The notes under the pieces: model-generated
What the model was told of the DNA's origin: nothing
The model's input: the letters and a program-made list of their open reading frames with translations, nothing else
Database searches by the model: none
Assembly (NCBI GenBank): GCA_964493095.1
Contig: CAZBNG010000045.1
Location: forward strand, 1-16,540
Length of the DNA: 16,540 nucleotides
Source: CAYXSX01 sp964493095
GTDB taxonomy: Bacteria; Pseudomonadota; Alphaproteobacteria; Micavibrionales; Micavibrionaceae
Direction: 5' to 3'
Translations under genes and position numbers: made by a program
In this document: in pieces, positions 1 through 7,251 of the stretch
How positions within the stretch are numbered: the first letter of the stretch is position 1
Layout: the number at the start of each line of letters is the position of its first letter

Positions 1-568
1 GTCCCTGAACGAAGATATAACAATAAACACCGGCATGAAGACCCGAGGAATCCATGGAAAGCTTGTTAAAAAGGGTTACGGCGGCCATCAAAACCAAAAC
101 CGGCGCAATTTCCCGCAGCGCCCGGCGGCTGATCTCGCAGCGTGATAAAATCGTAGCGAAAAAAGCACACCCTGCCACAGAAAGCCCTGTCACCGCAAAA
201 ACAAACGGTTGCGAGAGGTAGAAGAAAAATAAATCCGGTTTGATAATAAGCCAGATCAGGAAAACCAGCGGCACGAAGAGCGGGGAAACACGCGAGACCA
301 TCCCGCCACCGTAACGTGCGGCTATGTTGAATATACGGGTATCCGTATACAATGCCAGAATGGCCGTAAAAAAGACAAAGACGTAAAAAAGGGGATTATC
401 CGGCCATTTTATCGTTAACACGACAGGCAGGACAAACAGCGCCTGAAAAAACTTATTAAGAACGGCCATCGTCAAACCGTCGTGCCGGAAATACTGGTTA
501 ACCAGCCCTATTCCCGCACTGCCTATCGCGGCAAAAACCGCCAAACCCACCCAAAGAAAATCCACCAT
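1..568 (-). CDS. EamA/DMT-type membrane transporter (partial)
   Basis: An open frame begins with ATG at 568 and runs off the left edge, giving 189 residues of an unfinished protein. An in-frame TAA lies four codons upstream, which fixes the start near 568; no clear Shine-Dalgarno is visible. The protein is very hydrophobic, with about six predicted membrane spans: residues ~3-24, ~38-53, ~60-75, ~95-110, ~117-142 and ~155-168, separated by short polar loops. A short first helix, a 'GLVNQYF' turn and paired helices suggest the drug/metabolite (EamA/DMT) exporter superfamily, which normally has ten spans in two repeats, so roughly the last third would lie outside. The substrate cannot be inferred. 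It is divergent from hisC across 48 bp. Seen: an open, hydrophobic frame. Inferred: the family assignment. Confidence 0.6.
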   Translation of the reverse strand, partial: MVDFLWVGLAVFAAIGSAGIGLVNQYFRHDGLTMAVLNKFFQALFVLPVVLTIKWPDNPLFYVFVFFTAILALYTDTRIFNIAARYGGGMVSRVSPLFVPLVFLIWLIIKPDLFFFYLSQPFVFAVTGLSVAGCAFFATILSRCEISRRALREIAPVLVLMAAVTLFNKLSMDSSGLHAGVYCYIFVQG

Positions 569-616
569 GAAAAATTACGCTTGTTTTTAAGTTTGGAAAC
601 AGCTTACTTCTAAGCC

Positions 617-1696
617 ATGAACAAAGCATTAGAAAACCTGATCCGCCCGCATTTACTGGCCCTTAAGGGATATGTTTCCGCCGGGATGGAGGCAGGCAAA
701 AACGCAAGTAACATTTACCTGAATGCCAATGAAAACCCTTACGCACTGCCCGGGCTGGAAGATTTTAACCGTTACCCGGAACCCCAGCCCCCTGCGCTGC
801 TCGCTGCCTATGCAAAAACCTATGGTGTAAAGGAAAACCAGGTCGCGGCCACGCGCGGCGCCGATGAAGCCATTGCCGTCCTGACCAAGATTTTTTGCGA
901 ACCACACAAAGATGCCGTACTGACCTGCCCGCCGACTTTCGGCATGTACGGCGTAAATGGCAAGGCAATGCCTGCCGGTGTGGTGGAAGTGCCGCTTTTG
1001 AAAAAAGATGGTGTGTTTTCCCTTGATGTGAAGGGGATTACCGCGCAGCTCGAAAAAGTGAAGCTGGTATATCTGTGCTCCCCCAACAATCCCACGGGCA
1101 ACCTTTTCCCGCGCGAGGACCTTCTGACAATTTGCAAGGCGGCGGAAGGAAAAGCCGCCGTCATCGTCGATGAAACCTATATTGAGTTTACCGACGAACC
1201 CAGCCTTACGGATGTTCTAGCGGAGCACCCCAATATGATTATCCTGCGCACGCTTTCAAAATCTTATGCCCTGGCAGGCATGCGAATGGGATCGATGCTG
1301 TGCGCCGATGATGATTTTATCGCGCTGGTACGCGGCAAGGGGCTGGATGCCTATCCCCTACCCCGCGCCTCTGTTAAAGCGGCGCTGCATGTATTATCGG
1401 ACGATATCCGTCCGCTGGCGATGAAAAACATTCAGAAGTTACGCACTGAGCGCGACCGTATAAAAGCGGCCCTGTCGGGATTTAAAAGCGTGAAAACCGT
1501 TTACCCGTCTGATGCCAATTTCCTGCTGGTGGAAATGGAAGACGCCGAAGGCTTTTGCGATTTTGCCAAATCGCGCGGCGTTATCATCCGCGATTTTTCG
1601 GACAAACCCGGAACAGAGCACTGCATCCGCTTGTCCATCGGACTGCCTGAAGAGAATGATCTGGTCCTTACGCTGCTGAAAGAATTCCAGTCATGA
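617..1696 (+). CDS. hisC: Histidinol-phosphate aminotransferase
   Basis: A PLP-dependent fold-type I aminotransferase of 359 residues, the usual HisC length. It converts imidazole-acetol phosphate plus glutamate to histidinol phosphate in cytosolic histidine synthesis. Visible family motifs are NANENPYALPG (36-46), the RYPEP tyrosine segment (52-56), CSPNNPTGN (154-162, with N157 contacting the PLP ring), VDETYIEF (184-191, D185 and Y188), and RTLSKSYALAGMRMG (211-225), where K215 is the Schiff-base lysine. R338 in 'CIRLSIG' is the expected carboxylate-binding arginine. No other his genes are in the window. Its TGA overlaps the ATG of the next gene (ATGA), so the two are translationally coupled. 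Related aminotransferases, such as an aromatic or cobalamin-type enzyme, are less likely because of the HisC-like N-terminus and C-terminus. Confidence 0.93.
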   Translation: MNKALENLIRPHLLALKGYVSAGMEAGKNASNIYLNANENPYALPGLEDFNRYPEPQPPALLAAYAKTYGVKENQVAATRGADEAIAVLTKIFCEPHKDAVLTCPPTFGMYGVNGKAMPAGVVEVPLLKKDGVFSLDVKGITAQLEKVKLVYLCSPNNPTGNLFPREDLLTICKAAEGKAAVIVDETYIEFTDEPSLTDVLAEHPNMIILRTLSKSYALAGMRMGSMLCADDDFIALVRGKGLDAYPLPRASVKAALHVLSDDIRPLAMKNIQKLRTERDRIKAALSGFKSVKTVYPSDANFLLVEMEDAEGFCDFAKSRGVIIRDFSDKPGTEHCIRLSIGLPEENDLVLTLLKEFQS

Positions 1697-2259
1697 AAAA
1701 TGTTATTTTATACTTGATTGGTTATCCCGGCACAGGAAAATATACTATAGCCAAAGAAATTTGCAGACAGGAAGACTTTAAGCTCGTCGATAACCACCTG
1801 GTCAACAACCCTATCTTTAGCTTGATAAAACAGGATGGCAAAAGCCCTTTACCCCATAGCGTATGGGAGAATGTTGGAAAAATATGGGGGGCCGTACTCG
1901 ATACAATCGTTTATATATCGCCTAGAGAATATAATTTTGTTCTTACAAACTGCTTGTTTAATGAGAATGAAGATGATTGCGTATGGTTTCGAGAGGTACA
2001 GGCCGGGGCCTTGGAAAGAAAAAGTGTTTTTATCCCAATACGTCTTACAATCAGCATCACAGAAAATGAAAAAAGAATTGTCATGCCTGATCGCAGGCAA
2101 AGAATGAAAGACATAAATCCCGCCGCACCTTTAGAAAACTCTCAGAAATACACTATTATAAATACTGGCGACAAAAACGAATTAACACTGGATGTGAGTG
2201 ATCTTTCGGCGCAAGAAGCAGCTCAAGCCATTCTAAATCACGCCCGCAATTGCATCTAA
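1693..2259 (+). CDS. P-loop kinase-like NTPase of unknown substrate
   Basis: A 188-residue protein with an N-terminal Walker A, GYPGTGKYT (10-18, K16), on a first beta strand (VILYLI). This is followed by a conserved-looking 'LVDNHLVNNPIFSLI' (31-45) and a basic lid-like stretch 'RIVMPDRRQRMKD' (128-140). Lid arginines plus a short P-loop domain are typical of small-molecule kinases (nucleotide, gluconate or shikimate kinase-like). I recognise it as a conserved uncharacterised AAA/kinase-like family but not its substrate. Its ATG lies inside the stop of hisC (ATGA overlap), so translation is probably coupled. Its last 27 bases overlap the 3' end of recF on the other strand. Codons are visibly richer in A/T than hisC or recF, which fits recent acquisition. 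No Walker B is obvious beyond hydrophobic strands, as is common in small kinases. Confidence 0.75.
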   Translation: MKNVILYLIGYPGTGKYTIAKEICRQEDFKLVDNHLVNNPIFSLIKQDGKSPLPHSVWENVGKIWGAVLDTIVYISPREYNFVLTNCLFNENEDDCVWFREVQAGALERKSVFIPIRLTISITENEKRIVMPDRRQRMKDINPAAPLENSQKYTIINTGDKNELTLDVSDLSAQEAAQAILNHARNCI

Positions 2260-3378
2260 TTCTTTATCGGCGAGCACCTTCGCCTCCCGCACCTCAAAAA
2301 ACTGCGCCCTTCCCCTGATAGCAGTGAAAAGGTTTTCATCCGTGCCGGTCAGCCACACCTGTCCGCCAAGCTCCTCCAGAAGATCATACAGGGCGCTGCG
2401 GCGCGTTTCATCCAGGTGGGCGGCCACTTCATCGAGAAGTAAAAGCGGAGGCGCGCCGCGCTCCGCCGCAATCAGCCTTGCGTGGGCCAGAACAACACCG
2501 ATAAGAAGTGCCTTTTGCTCCCCGGTCGAGCATTGATCCGCCGGCATGTTTTTATCGGCATATTTCACGAACAAGTCGGCTTTATGGGGCCCTGTCGCCG
2601 CCCCACCGGTCTTCATATCCACCCCGCGCGATTGCGCAAGCTGGTAAGCGAACATTCCTTCAACCTCCAATGCCGGTGCCTGCATCAACAGTTCCTCAAG
2701 TGTACCGCGCGGCGATAGTAACGCCCGTGGGAAAAATTCCGAAACATGACGGTCGCAGGCCGCCTGCAACCGCTGGATAAATTCAAGCCGTGCCGCCGCA
2801 ATCGCCACACCCGTCTCCGCCATCTGCGCCTCAAGCCCCGCAAGCCATGACGGATCGCCCTTTCCGTCCTGAAGCAGGCGGGAACGCTGACGCATAGCGT
2901 TTTCATACCGCAGAGTCCGGCCGGAGTGTCCCGGGTCGAAAGCAAAAATCAGGCGATCAAGGAAGCGCCGCCTGTGCGCGGAGGAATCGAGAAACAGGCG
3001 ATCCATTTGCGGCGTCAACCAGACACAGGAAAGATATTCCGCAAGCTCCGCCTGCCCCCGTGCATTCTGCCCGTTAATGCGCACAGCCCGCTTTCCCGCC
3101 TGCGAATCAAGCCCCGTACCGAGCTGGTCCTGCCCAAAACGGGTTTGCAACTCAGCGGAAACTGCCCATGGCTCTCCGCCATCCTGCTTCTGGATTTCGA
3201 TTACTTTGGCACTGCGCAAGCCCCGGCCCGGCGACAGCAGGGAAAGAGCCTCCAGCACATTAGTCGTCCCGGCTCCGTTCGCCCCGTAAAGCACAACCAG
3301 ACCGGACTCGAGCCCCTCCAAAGCCGCCTGCGCGTAACAACGGAAATTATGAAGTTTCAGCGTACGTAAAAATGCCAT
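2233..3378 (-). CDS. recF: RecF recombination protein with altered Walker A
   Basis: RecF is an SMC/ABC-like ATPase that helps load RecA at gaps with RecO and RecR. At 381 residues it is of normal length. It starts 'FLRTLKLHNFRCY' (3-15), the classic RecF opening. It has GPHKADL (263-269), the ABC signature STGEQK (284-289), Walker B LLLLDE (312-317) and the D-loop AHLDETRR (320-327). The Walker A reads GANGAGTTN (32-40): the ATP-binding lysine is replaced by T38 (codon ACG, bases 3265-3267), while every other motif is intact. The family norm is GANGAGKTN. This is either a true loss of the P-loop lysine or a single-base error (AAG to ACG). An AGGA ribosome site lies 4 bases upstream of the ATG. 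recF is normally next to dnaN; here a small gene of opposite strand separates them. Confidence 0.95.
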   Translation of the reverse strand: MAFLRTLKLHNFRCYAQAALEGLESGLVVLYGANGAGTTNVLEALSLLSPGRGLRSAKVIEIQKQDGGEPWAVSAELQTRFGQDQLGTGLDSQAGKRAVRINGQNARGQAELAEYLSCVWLTPQMDRLFLDSSAHRRRFLDRLIFAFDPGHSGRTLRYENAMRQRSRLLQDGKGDPSWLAGLEAQMAETGVAIAAARLEFIQRLQAACDRHVSEFFPRALLSPRGTLEELLMQAPALEVEGMFAYQLAQSRGVDMKTGGAATGPHKADLFVKYADKNMPADQCSTGEQKALLIGVVLAHARLIAAERGAPPLLLLDEVAAHLDETRRSALYDLLEELGGQVWLTGTDENLFTAIRGRAQFFEVREAKVLADKELDAIAGVI

Positions 3379-3422
3379 ATAGTCCTACACATCCCTTAAC
3401 AACAACGTAGCGAGGTTTCATC

Positions 3423-3722
3423 ATGAAAACAAAGCTCATTATAGGCTTTTTTATTGTTATATGCGTGATTTCATTCGGATTTACTTCCGCCATGGCGCAG
3501 AGCAAGAAGGAGAAAATCATTCCCGCCACGCATATGTGGATTATGACGGGCAACGCAGTAGTCTTCGTTCCCGTAAACTCCCTTCAGCAATGCCAAATGC
3601 TGACCCAGCAAGCATCGGCGATTAACTCTTCCGAATCGAACTGCTATAACGGCACGATGTTTGTAAAAAATATCCGCTGTACAAAATCAACGCATCAGGG
3701 CGGCACGGCAAGCTGCAGCTAG
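3423..3722 (+). CDS. Small secreted cysteine-containing protein
   Basis: A 99-residue protein not recognised as a named family. It begins with a textbook signal peptide: MKTK, a hydrophobic core (LIIGFFIVICVISFGF) and a signal-peptidase-I-like AMA|Q site after residue 25. The mature part of ~74 residues is polar and has four cysteines (C57, C74, C86, C98), which could form two periplasmic disulfides. A GAGG ribosome site (3412-3415) lies 7 bases before the ATG. It sits antiparallel between recF (divergent, 44 bp apart) and dnaN (convergent) and ends just before a shared hairpin terminator. The position interrupts the common dnaN-recF pair, which suggests insertion of an accessory gene. Coding status rests on the signal peptide, the ribosome site and the terminator, not on homology. 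Confidence 0.7.
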   Translation: MKTKLIIGFFIVICVISFGFTSAMAQSKKEKIIPATHMWIMTGNAVVFVPVNSLQQCQMLTQQASAINSSESNCYNGTMFVKNIRCTKSTHQGGTASCS

Positions 3723-3729
3723 AAACAAA

Positions 3730-3751
3730 TCGGGCCCTTTTACGGGCCCGA
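3730..3751. terminator. Bidirectional rho-independent terminator
   Basis: A perfect 8-bp stem (tcgggccc/gggcccga) with a 6-nt loop is followed on the plus strand by gctttatt and on the minus strand by atttgttt. It lies between the convergent small secreted protein gene and dnaN, so it can stop both transcripts. Confidence 0.8.
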
Positions 3752-3776
3752 GCTTTATTCGTTAGCCTGAACGCTG

Positions 3777-4892
3777 TTAGACCCGCAGCGGCATCAATAC
3801 ATAGAGCGCGGATGGGTCGTCATTATCCTGGATAATGGTTGGGCTGGCCGGGTCGGCAAGTGTCAGGCGGCACCCTTCGCCCGTAATTTGCGATGTAATA
3901 TCCAGCAGATATTTAGCGTTGAAGCCAATTTCAATATCGGTATCGCCGTTCACTTCAAGCTCTTCCGTAGCACTTCCCGATTCGGGAGAGCTGGCGGAAA
4001 CTGTCATTTGCTTACCATGCAGCGTCACCTTTACCGCGCGCGATTTGCCATCGGAAATCGTGGAAACGCGGTCAACCGCAGATGTCAGGTTTTTGGCATC
4101 AACCTCGACGATTTTATCGTTCCCCTCAGGAATAACGCGCTGGTAGTCAGGAAATGTACCATCAATCAACTTAGAGGTCAGCACCACATGATCAAAGGAA
4201 AAGCGCACCTTGCTTTCGGACAGGGAAATCTCGATCGTATCCGCCGCCTCGTCGATCAGCTTGCGCAGCTCACCAACGGCTTTACGCGGGAAAATCACAC
4301 CCGGCATCCCTGCTGCCCCTTCGGGCAACGGCATTTCGAAGCGGGCAAGGCGGTGACCGTCTGTTGCCACAGCGCGCAGCACCTTAATTCCGTCATGTTC
4401 ACTTTCATGGATATAAATACCGTTCAGGTAATAACGGGTTTCCTCCGTGCTCATCGCGAATTTCGTGCGATCAATTAAAGCGCGCAATTCAGCGGCAGGA
4501 AGCGAAAGCTTCGTCGGAAGCTCTCCGGCGCCGATCTCAGGGAAATCGGCAGTCGGCAGGCAGCTTAGTTTAAAATTTGAACGGCCCGCAGAAACCGTCA
4601 TCTGCGTTCCTTCGCTATTGAGCGAAAGCTGCACGTCGGAACCATCAGGCAATTTGCGGATAATATCAAACAGCGTATGAGCCGGTGCCGTCGTAGCGCC
4701 GGGCGTGGAAACCTTGGCGGCAACAGATTCGTTGATTTCAAGGTCCATATCAGTAGTGGCAAGGGAAAGCACGCCGTCTTCCGCCTTCATCAGCACATTC
4801 GCAAGAATGGGAATGGTGTTGCGGCGCTCTACAACGCTTTGTACATGGCCAAGGGAACGTAAAAGGGCGGCACGCTCAATGCTCAATTTCAT
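3777..4892 (-). CDS. dnaN: DNA polymerase III beta sliding clamp
   Basis: The beta clamp encircles DNA and holds polymerase III and other clamp-binding proteins at the replication fork. The 371 residues fit the usual length of about 366-375 for three clamp repeats. Recognisable segments are the N-terminal MKLSIERAALLRSLGHVQ, 'ERRNTIPILANVLMKA' near residue 23, 'EETRYYLNGIYIH' in the middle domain, 'ATDGHRLARFEMPLPEG', 'FPDYQRVIPE', and the extreme C-terminus YVLMPLRV, which forms the edge of the protein-binding pocket. AGGAAG lies 9 bases before the ATG. The gene upstream is the DnaA-C-like short gene on the same strand, 106 bp away; no convincing separate dnaN promoter was found in that gap. 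It ends at the terminator shared with the secreted protein gene. Confidence 0.97.
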   Translation of the reverse strand: MKLSIERAALLRSLGHVQSVVERRNTIPILANVLMKAEDGVLSLATTDMDLEINESVAAKVSTPGATTAPAHTLFDIIRKLPDGSDVQLSLNSEGTQMTVSAGRSNFKLSCLPTADFPEIGAGELPTKLSLPAAELRALIDRTKFAMSTEETRYYLNGIYIHESEHDGIKVLRAVATDGHRLARFEMPLPEGAAGMPGVIFPRKAVGELRKLIDEAADTIEISLSESKVRFSFDHVVLTSKLIDGTFPDYQRVIPEGNDKIVEVDAKNLTSAVDRVSTISDGKSRAVKVTLHGKQMTVSASSPESGSATEELEVNGDTDIEIGFNAKYLLDITSQITGEGCRLTLADPASPTIIQDNDDPSALYVLMPLRV

Positions 4893-4998
4893 GGGGCAAA
4901 CTTCCTGTCACTCGAAAATAGTATTAATGTTTAAAGGAATCGCAGTTTAGCAAGCGTTTTAACGTATGGGAAGGTGTAAAAGAACTGTTTTATAACCT

Positions 4999-5316
4999 TT
5001 ATTCGTTAGTAGGCGAGGCAAGCGGAAGGCCCAGTTTTTTTGAGACATCCTGTACTCCATTTCTAAACTCAGGATTAGTTTCATATAATCGGACAGCTCT
5101 GCTAAAAATGTTTGACACCGACTTATGTGAAGAACCGGGTAAAAATAAAGCAATCTGATGGTTATCAAAATCTGCGACCCTCGCCAAAAGAACAAAGGCA
5201 TAGCGGGCCTGTGTAACAAGTCGCGTCACCTTGCCTGACGTAATATCTTCGGCATTAAGCAACTCAAAACCTTTTGCAGCTTCGTTGCAAATTTCTCTTA
5301 AACCGAGTTCGGGCAT
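4999..5316 (-). CDS. Stand-alone DnaA domain IV-like DNA-binding protein
   Basis: A 105-residue protein without an ATPase domain. Residues ~35-83 line up with domain IV of the DnaA encoded in this same window. A leading arginine (R38) and 'LLAR' (43-46) match the PRQVAMYLAK helix. 'HQIALFLPGSSHKSV' (53-67) matches 'PEIGRKFGGRDHTTV', keeping I, G, H and V at the DNA-contacting positions. The alignment needs only one single-residue gap. Domain IV binds DnaA boxes through a helix-turn-helix, so this is probably a sequence-specific DNA-binding protein, perhaps a transcriptional regulator or a competitor of DnaA. The RDH triplet of true DnaA is SSH here, so specificity may differ. It has its own strong promoter and may be co-transcribed with dnaN downstream. 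AGGA lies 10 bases before the ATG. Similarity is by eye only. Confidence 0.72.
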   Translation of the reverse strand: MPELGLREICNEAAKGFELLNAEDITSGKVTRLVTQARYAFVLLARVADFDNHQIALFLPGSSHKSVSNIFSRAVRLYETNPEFRNGVQDVSKKLGLPLASPTNE

Positions 5317-5343
5317 CCAAACATAGTCCTTTCTTAAAAGAAG

Positions 5344-5372
5344 AACATACTATGCTTTTATAGTTATGTCAA
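5344..5372 (-). promoter_or_regulatory. Sigma-70-type promoter of the DnaA-C-like gene
   Basis: Read on the minus strand: TTGACA (5367-5372), a 17-bp spacer, then TATGTT (5344-5349). The -35 is perfect and the -10 matches 4 of 6. Predicted transcription starts near 5337, about 20 bases before the ATG at 5316, leaving room for the AGGA ribosome site. Confidence 0.75.
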
Positions 5373-5389
5373 ACAATGGCAACTGTGAT

Positions 5390-6040
5390 TTACGCTGCCT
5401 GTTTAATAACTGTTTCGGTTTCCAGGTAGTTCCAGAGTGTTTCAAAAAGCCCGGTTTCAAAAGCGCTGAGCTTGCGCAGGCGCTCGTAATCACCGCCGCA
5501 ATTCTCATACATTTCGGCGAGATGATGATCCTCTTCGGCAATCAGGCTTTTTAAAGGCAGGTGAACGCCGGCCGCTTCGATGGCTTCGTTGTAGATATTA
5601 TAAAGCCAGCAGGCGCGCAGCTCGATAATCAACGACACCCAGGGGTAAGAATCAGCAGGAGCGATATCTTGGGAAATCCCCGCATCCATGCGTCCGAAAT
5701 ACATCAGCGCCGGCACGCGGCACATCGTGTTTTCATCGCTCCAGCCTTTGAGCTCACGCCCCGCAACGCGCTCGGCATGGCGCTTGAAGAAATAAGCATG
5801 CCGCGCCTCTTCCGATAGATGCTGGAGCGTATCCTGATCCAGCGTATCGTGTCTGTTCATTTGGGAAAGCATGATTTTGCGGCTACCGATATGTTCCAGC
5901 ATGGAAAGCATGTTCATAAAGCGCGCATGAACCTGTGGCTGTGCCACTACCTCATCCAGAAAGCCGCGAACACGCGCCTCATGCCGCGCGTTGTTTTCCT
6001 TCATGCCGGATATAATCAAGGGATCGGCCGATGCGCTCAT
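5390..6040 (-). CDS. Ferritin-like di-iron protein in the biotin operon
   Basis: A 216-residue, mostly helical, soluble protein. It shows the full ligand set of a ferritin-like di-iron oxygenase: E49 in helix 1 (MLEHIGSR), E78-x-x-H81 in helix 2 (EEARH), E140 in helix 3 (IIELRACWLY) and E170-x-x-H173 in helix 4 (EEDHH). The E...ExxH...E...ExxH layout and ~30-residue spacings within each pair match this fold. I do not recognise a named family. It is the last gene of bioB-F-D-A-X, and its 5' end overlaps bioA by 62 bases. The ATG at 6040 is preceded by GGAGAG at 5 bases, which supports this start over the internal Met13. Inference: an oxidative step linked to biotin, possibly pimeloyl supply or cofactor salvage. 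No known pimeloyl gene (bioC, bioH, bioZ, bioI, bioW) is present here. A tRNA hydroxylase of the MiaE type is an alternative. Confidence 0.78.
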   Translation of the reverse strand: MSASADPLIISGMKENNARHEARVRGFLDEVVAQPQVHARFMNMLSMLEHIGSRKIMLSQMNRHDTLDQDTLQHLSEEARHAYFFKRHAERVAGRELKGWSDENTMCRVPALMYFGRMDAGISQDIAPADSYPWVSLIIELRACWLYNIYNEAIEAAGVHLPLKSLIAEEDHHLAEMYENCGGDYERLRKLSAFETGLFETLWNYLETETVIKQAA

Positions 6041-7250
6041 AGATTCTCTCCAATTCGCTTTCGTTTATGCAATACGGGGGCAGAATATAGACCGTATTAC
6101 CGATAGGGCGCAAGAGAATGTCGTTTTTAAGGAAATAGTTGTAGAGCAGCGGCCCAAGACCTGACAGATAACCATCCGTTGTATCTTTGATATCCAGCGC
6201 AAAGATTGTTCCCTTGGTGCGTACCTCCAGCACGTCTTCGCGTTTACGGAATTTCTCCGCGGCGTTTTCATGCCGCGCGGCAATGTTTTGAATCCGCTCC
6301 CGCACCGGCTCTTCCTCCCATATCTCCAGCGCCGCGTTCGCCGCCGCGCAGGCCAGCGGATTGCCCGTAAACGATGTTGAGTGGAAAAACTGCTTTGCGC
6401 GGTCCTCATCATAAAACGCATTGTAAATTTCACGCGTGGCAAGCGTCACTCCCATCGGCAGGAAGCCGCCTGTAATTCCCTTGGACAGGCACATAAGGTC
6501 AGGTGTCACGTCTGCCTGATCGCAGGCAAACATGGAGCCCGTACGCCCAAAACCGGTCATAACTTCATCAGCAATCAAAAGCGCACCGTATTTCGTGCAT
6601 AAATCCGCAAGGCTCTTTAAAACTGCCGGGGCATAAACACGCATGCCCGCAGCGCCCTGCACCAGCGGCTCAAGGATAAGCGCCGCCACACCGCCGCCCT
6701 TAAGGATGTCTTCAAAAGCGCTCAGCGTCTTCGCGCCGTCCCCTTCGGGAAAAGGAATATGCGCCACATCGAATAGATACGGTTCGTATATTTTATTAAA
6801 GACGCTACGCTCGCCCGCGCTCATCGCTCCGAAAGTATCGCCATGATACCCGCCCTGAAGTGCGATGATTTTTTTCCTCGGATTACCCGTTTGCTCGAAA
6901 TATCCGATCGCCATTTTAAGGGCAATCTCAATCGCCGTAGAGCCGCTGTCGGAAAAAAACACGTGCTGTAATTTCTCGCCTGTCATGGACAACAATTTCT
7001 CTGCAAGCTTCTCGGCAGGCTCGTGCGTAAATCCGGCAAAAATAACCTGATCGAGTTTCGCCGCCTGTGCCTGCACGGCCTCAACGATTTTTGAATGACA
7101 ATGCCCGTGTGTATTGAGCCACCAGCTTGAAATGCCATCGAGAATTCTGCGCCCGTCTTTTGTGAACAGGTAAACACCCTGTGCCCTGTCCACCGGAATC
7201 ATGTCCGGGAAAATTTTGTGCTGGGTCATCGGGTGCCAGATTGCGCTCAT
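5979..7250 (-). CDS. bioA: DAPA aminotransferase (adenosylmethionine-8-amino-7-oxononanoate)
   Basis: PLP enzyme converting KAPA to DAPA with S-adenosylmethionine as amino donor in biotin synthesis. From the ATG at 7250 it has 423 residues, near the normal length. Motifs (numbered from that ATG): 'IWHPMTQHK' at the N-terminus; SSWWLNTHGH (41-50, the paired Trp of BioA); GGYHGDTFGAMS (133-144); LIADEVMTGFGRTG (225-238, D228 binds the pyridine nitrogen); and CLSKGITGG (254-262, K257 forms the Schiff base). An upstream in-frame TTG at 7283 lies inside bioD and is an unlikely start; ATG 7250 follows the bioD stop by one base with GAGG 9 bases upstream. The last 62 bases overlap the di-iron gene. 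Confidence 0.96.
   Translation of the reverse strand: MSAIWHPMTQHKIFPDMIPVDRAQGVYLFTKDGRRILDGISSWWLNTHGHCHSKIVEAVQAQAAKLDQVIFAGFTHEPAEKLAEKLLSMTGEKLQHVFFSDSGSTAIEIALKMAIGYFEQTGNPRKKIIALQGGYHGDTFGAMSAGERSVFNKIYEPYLFDVAHIPFPEGDGAKTLSAFEDILKGGGVAALILEPLVQGAAGMRVYAPAVLKSLADLCTKYGALLIADEVMTGFGRTGSMFACDQADVTPDLMCLSKGITGGFLPMGVTLATREIYNAFYDEDRAKQFFHSTSFTGNPLACAAANAALEIWEEEPVRERIQNIAARHENAAEKFRKREDVLEVRTKGTIFALDIKDTTDGYLSGLGPLLYNYFLKNDILLRPIGNTVYILPPYCINESELERIYERIGRSLDYIRHEGKQRAA
6046..6051 (-). promoter_or_regulatory. Strong ribosome site inside bioA
   Basis: GGAGAG lies 5 bases upstream of the ATG at 6040, inside the 3' end of bioA. It decides the start of the di-iron gene and implies translational coupling with bioA. 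Confidence 0.75.
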
Positions 7251-7251
7251 C

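Noticed and set aside
2926..3369. A 147-residue open frame on the plus strand
   Set aside because: Antisense to recF, with no ribosome site or motif; the frame is a by-product of recF codon use.
3888..4478. A 196-residue open frame on the plus strand
   Set aside because: Antisense shadow of dnaN; the composition is that of a reversed conserved gene and there is no recognisable protein.
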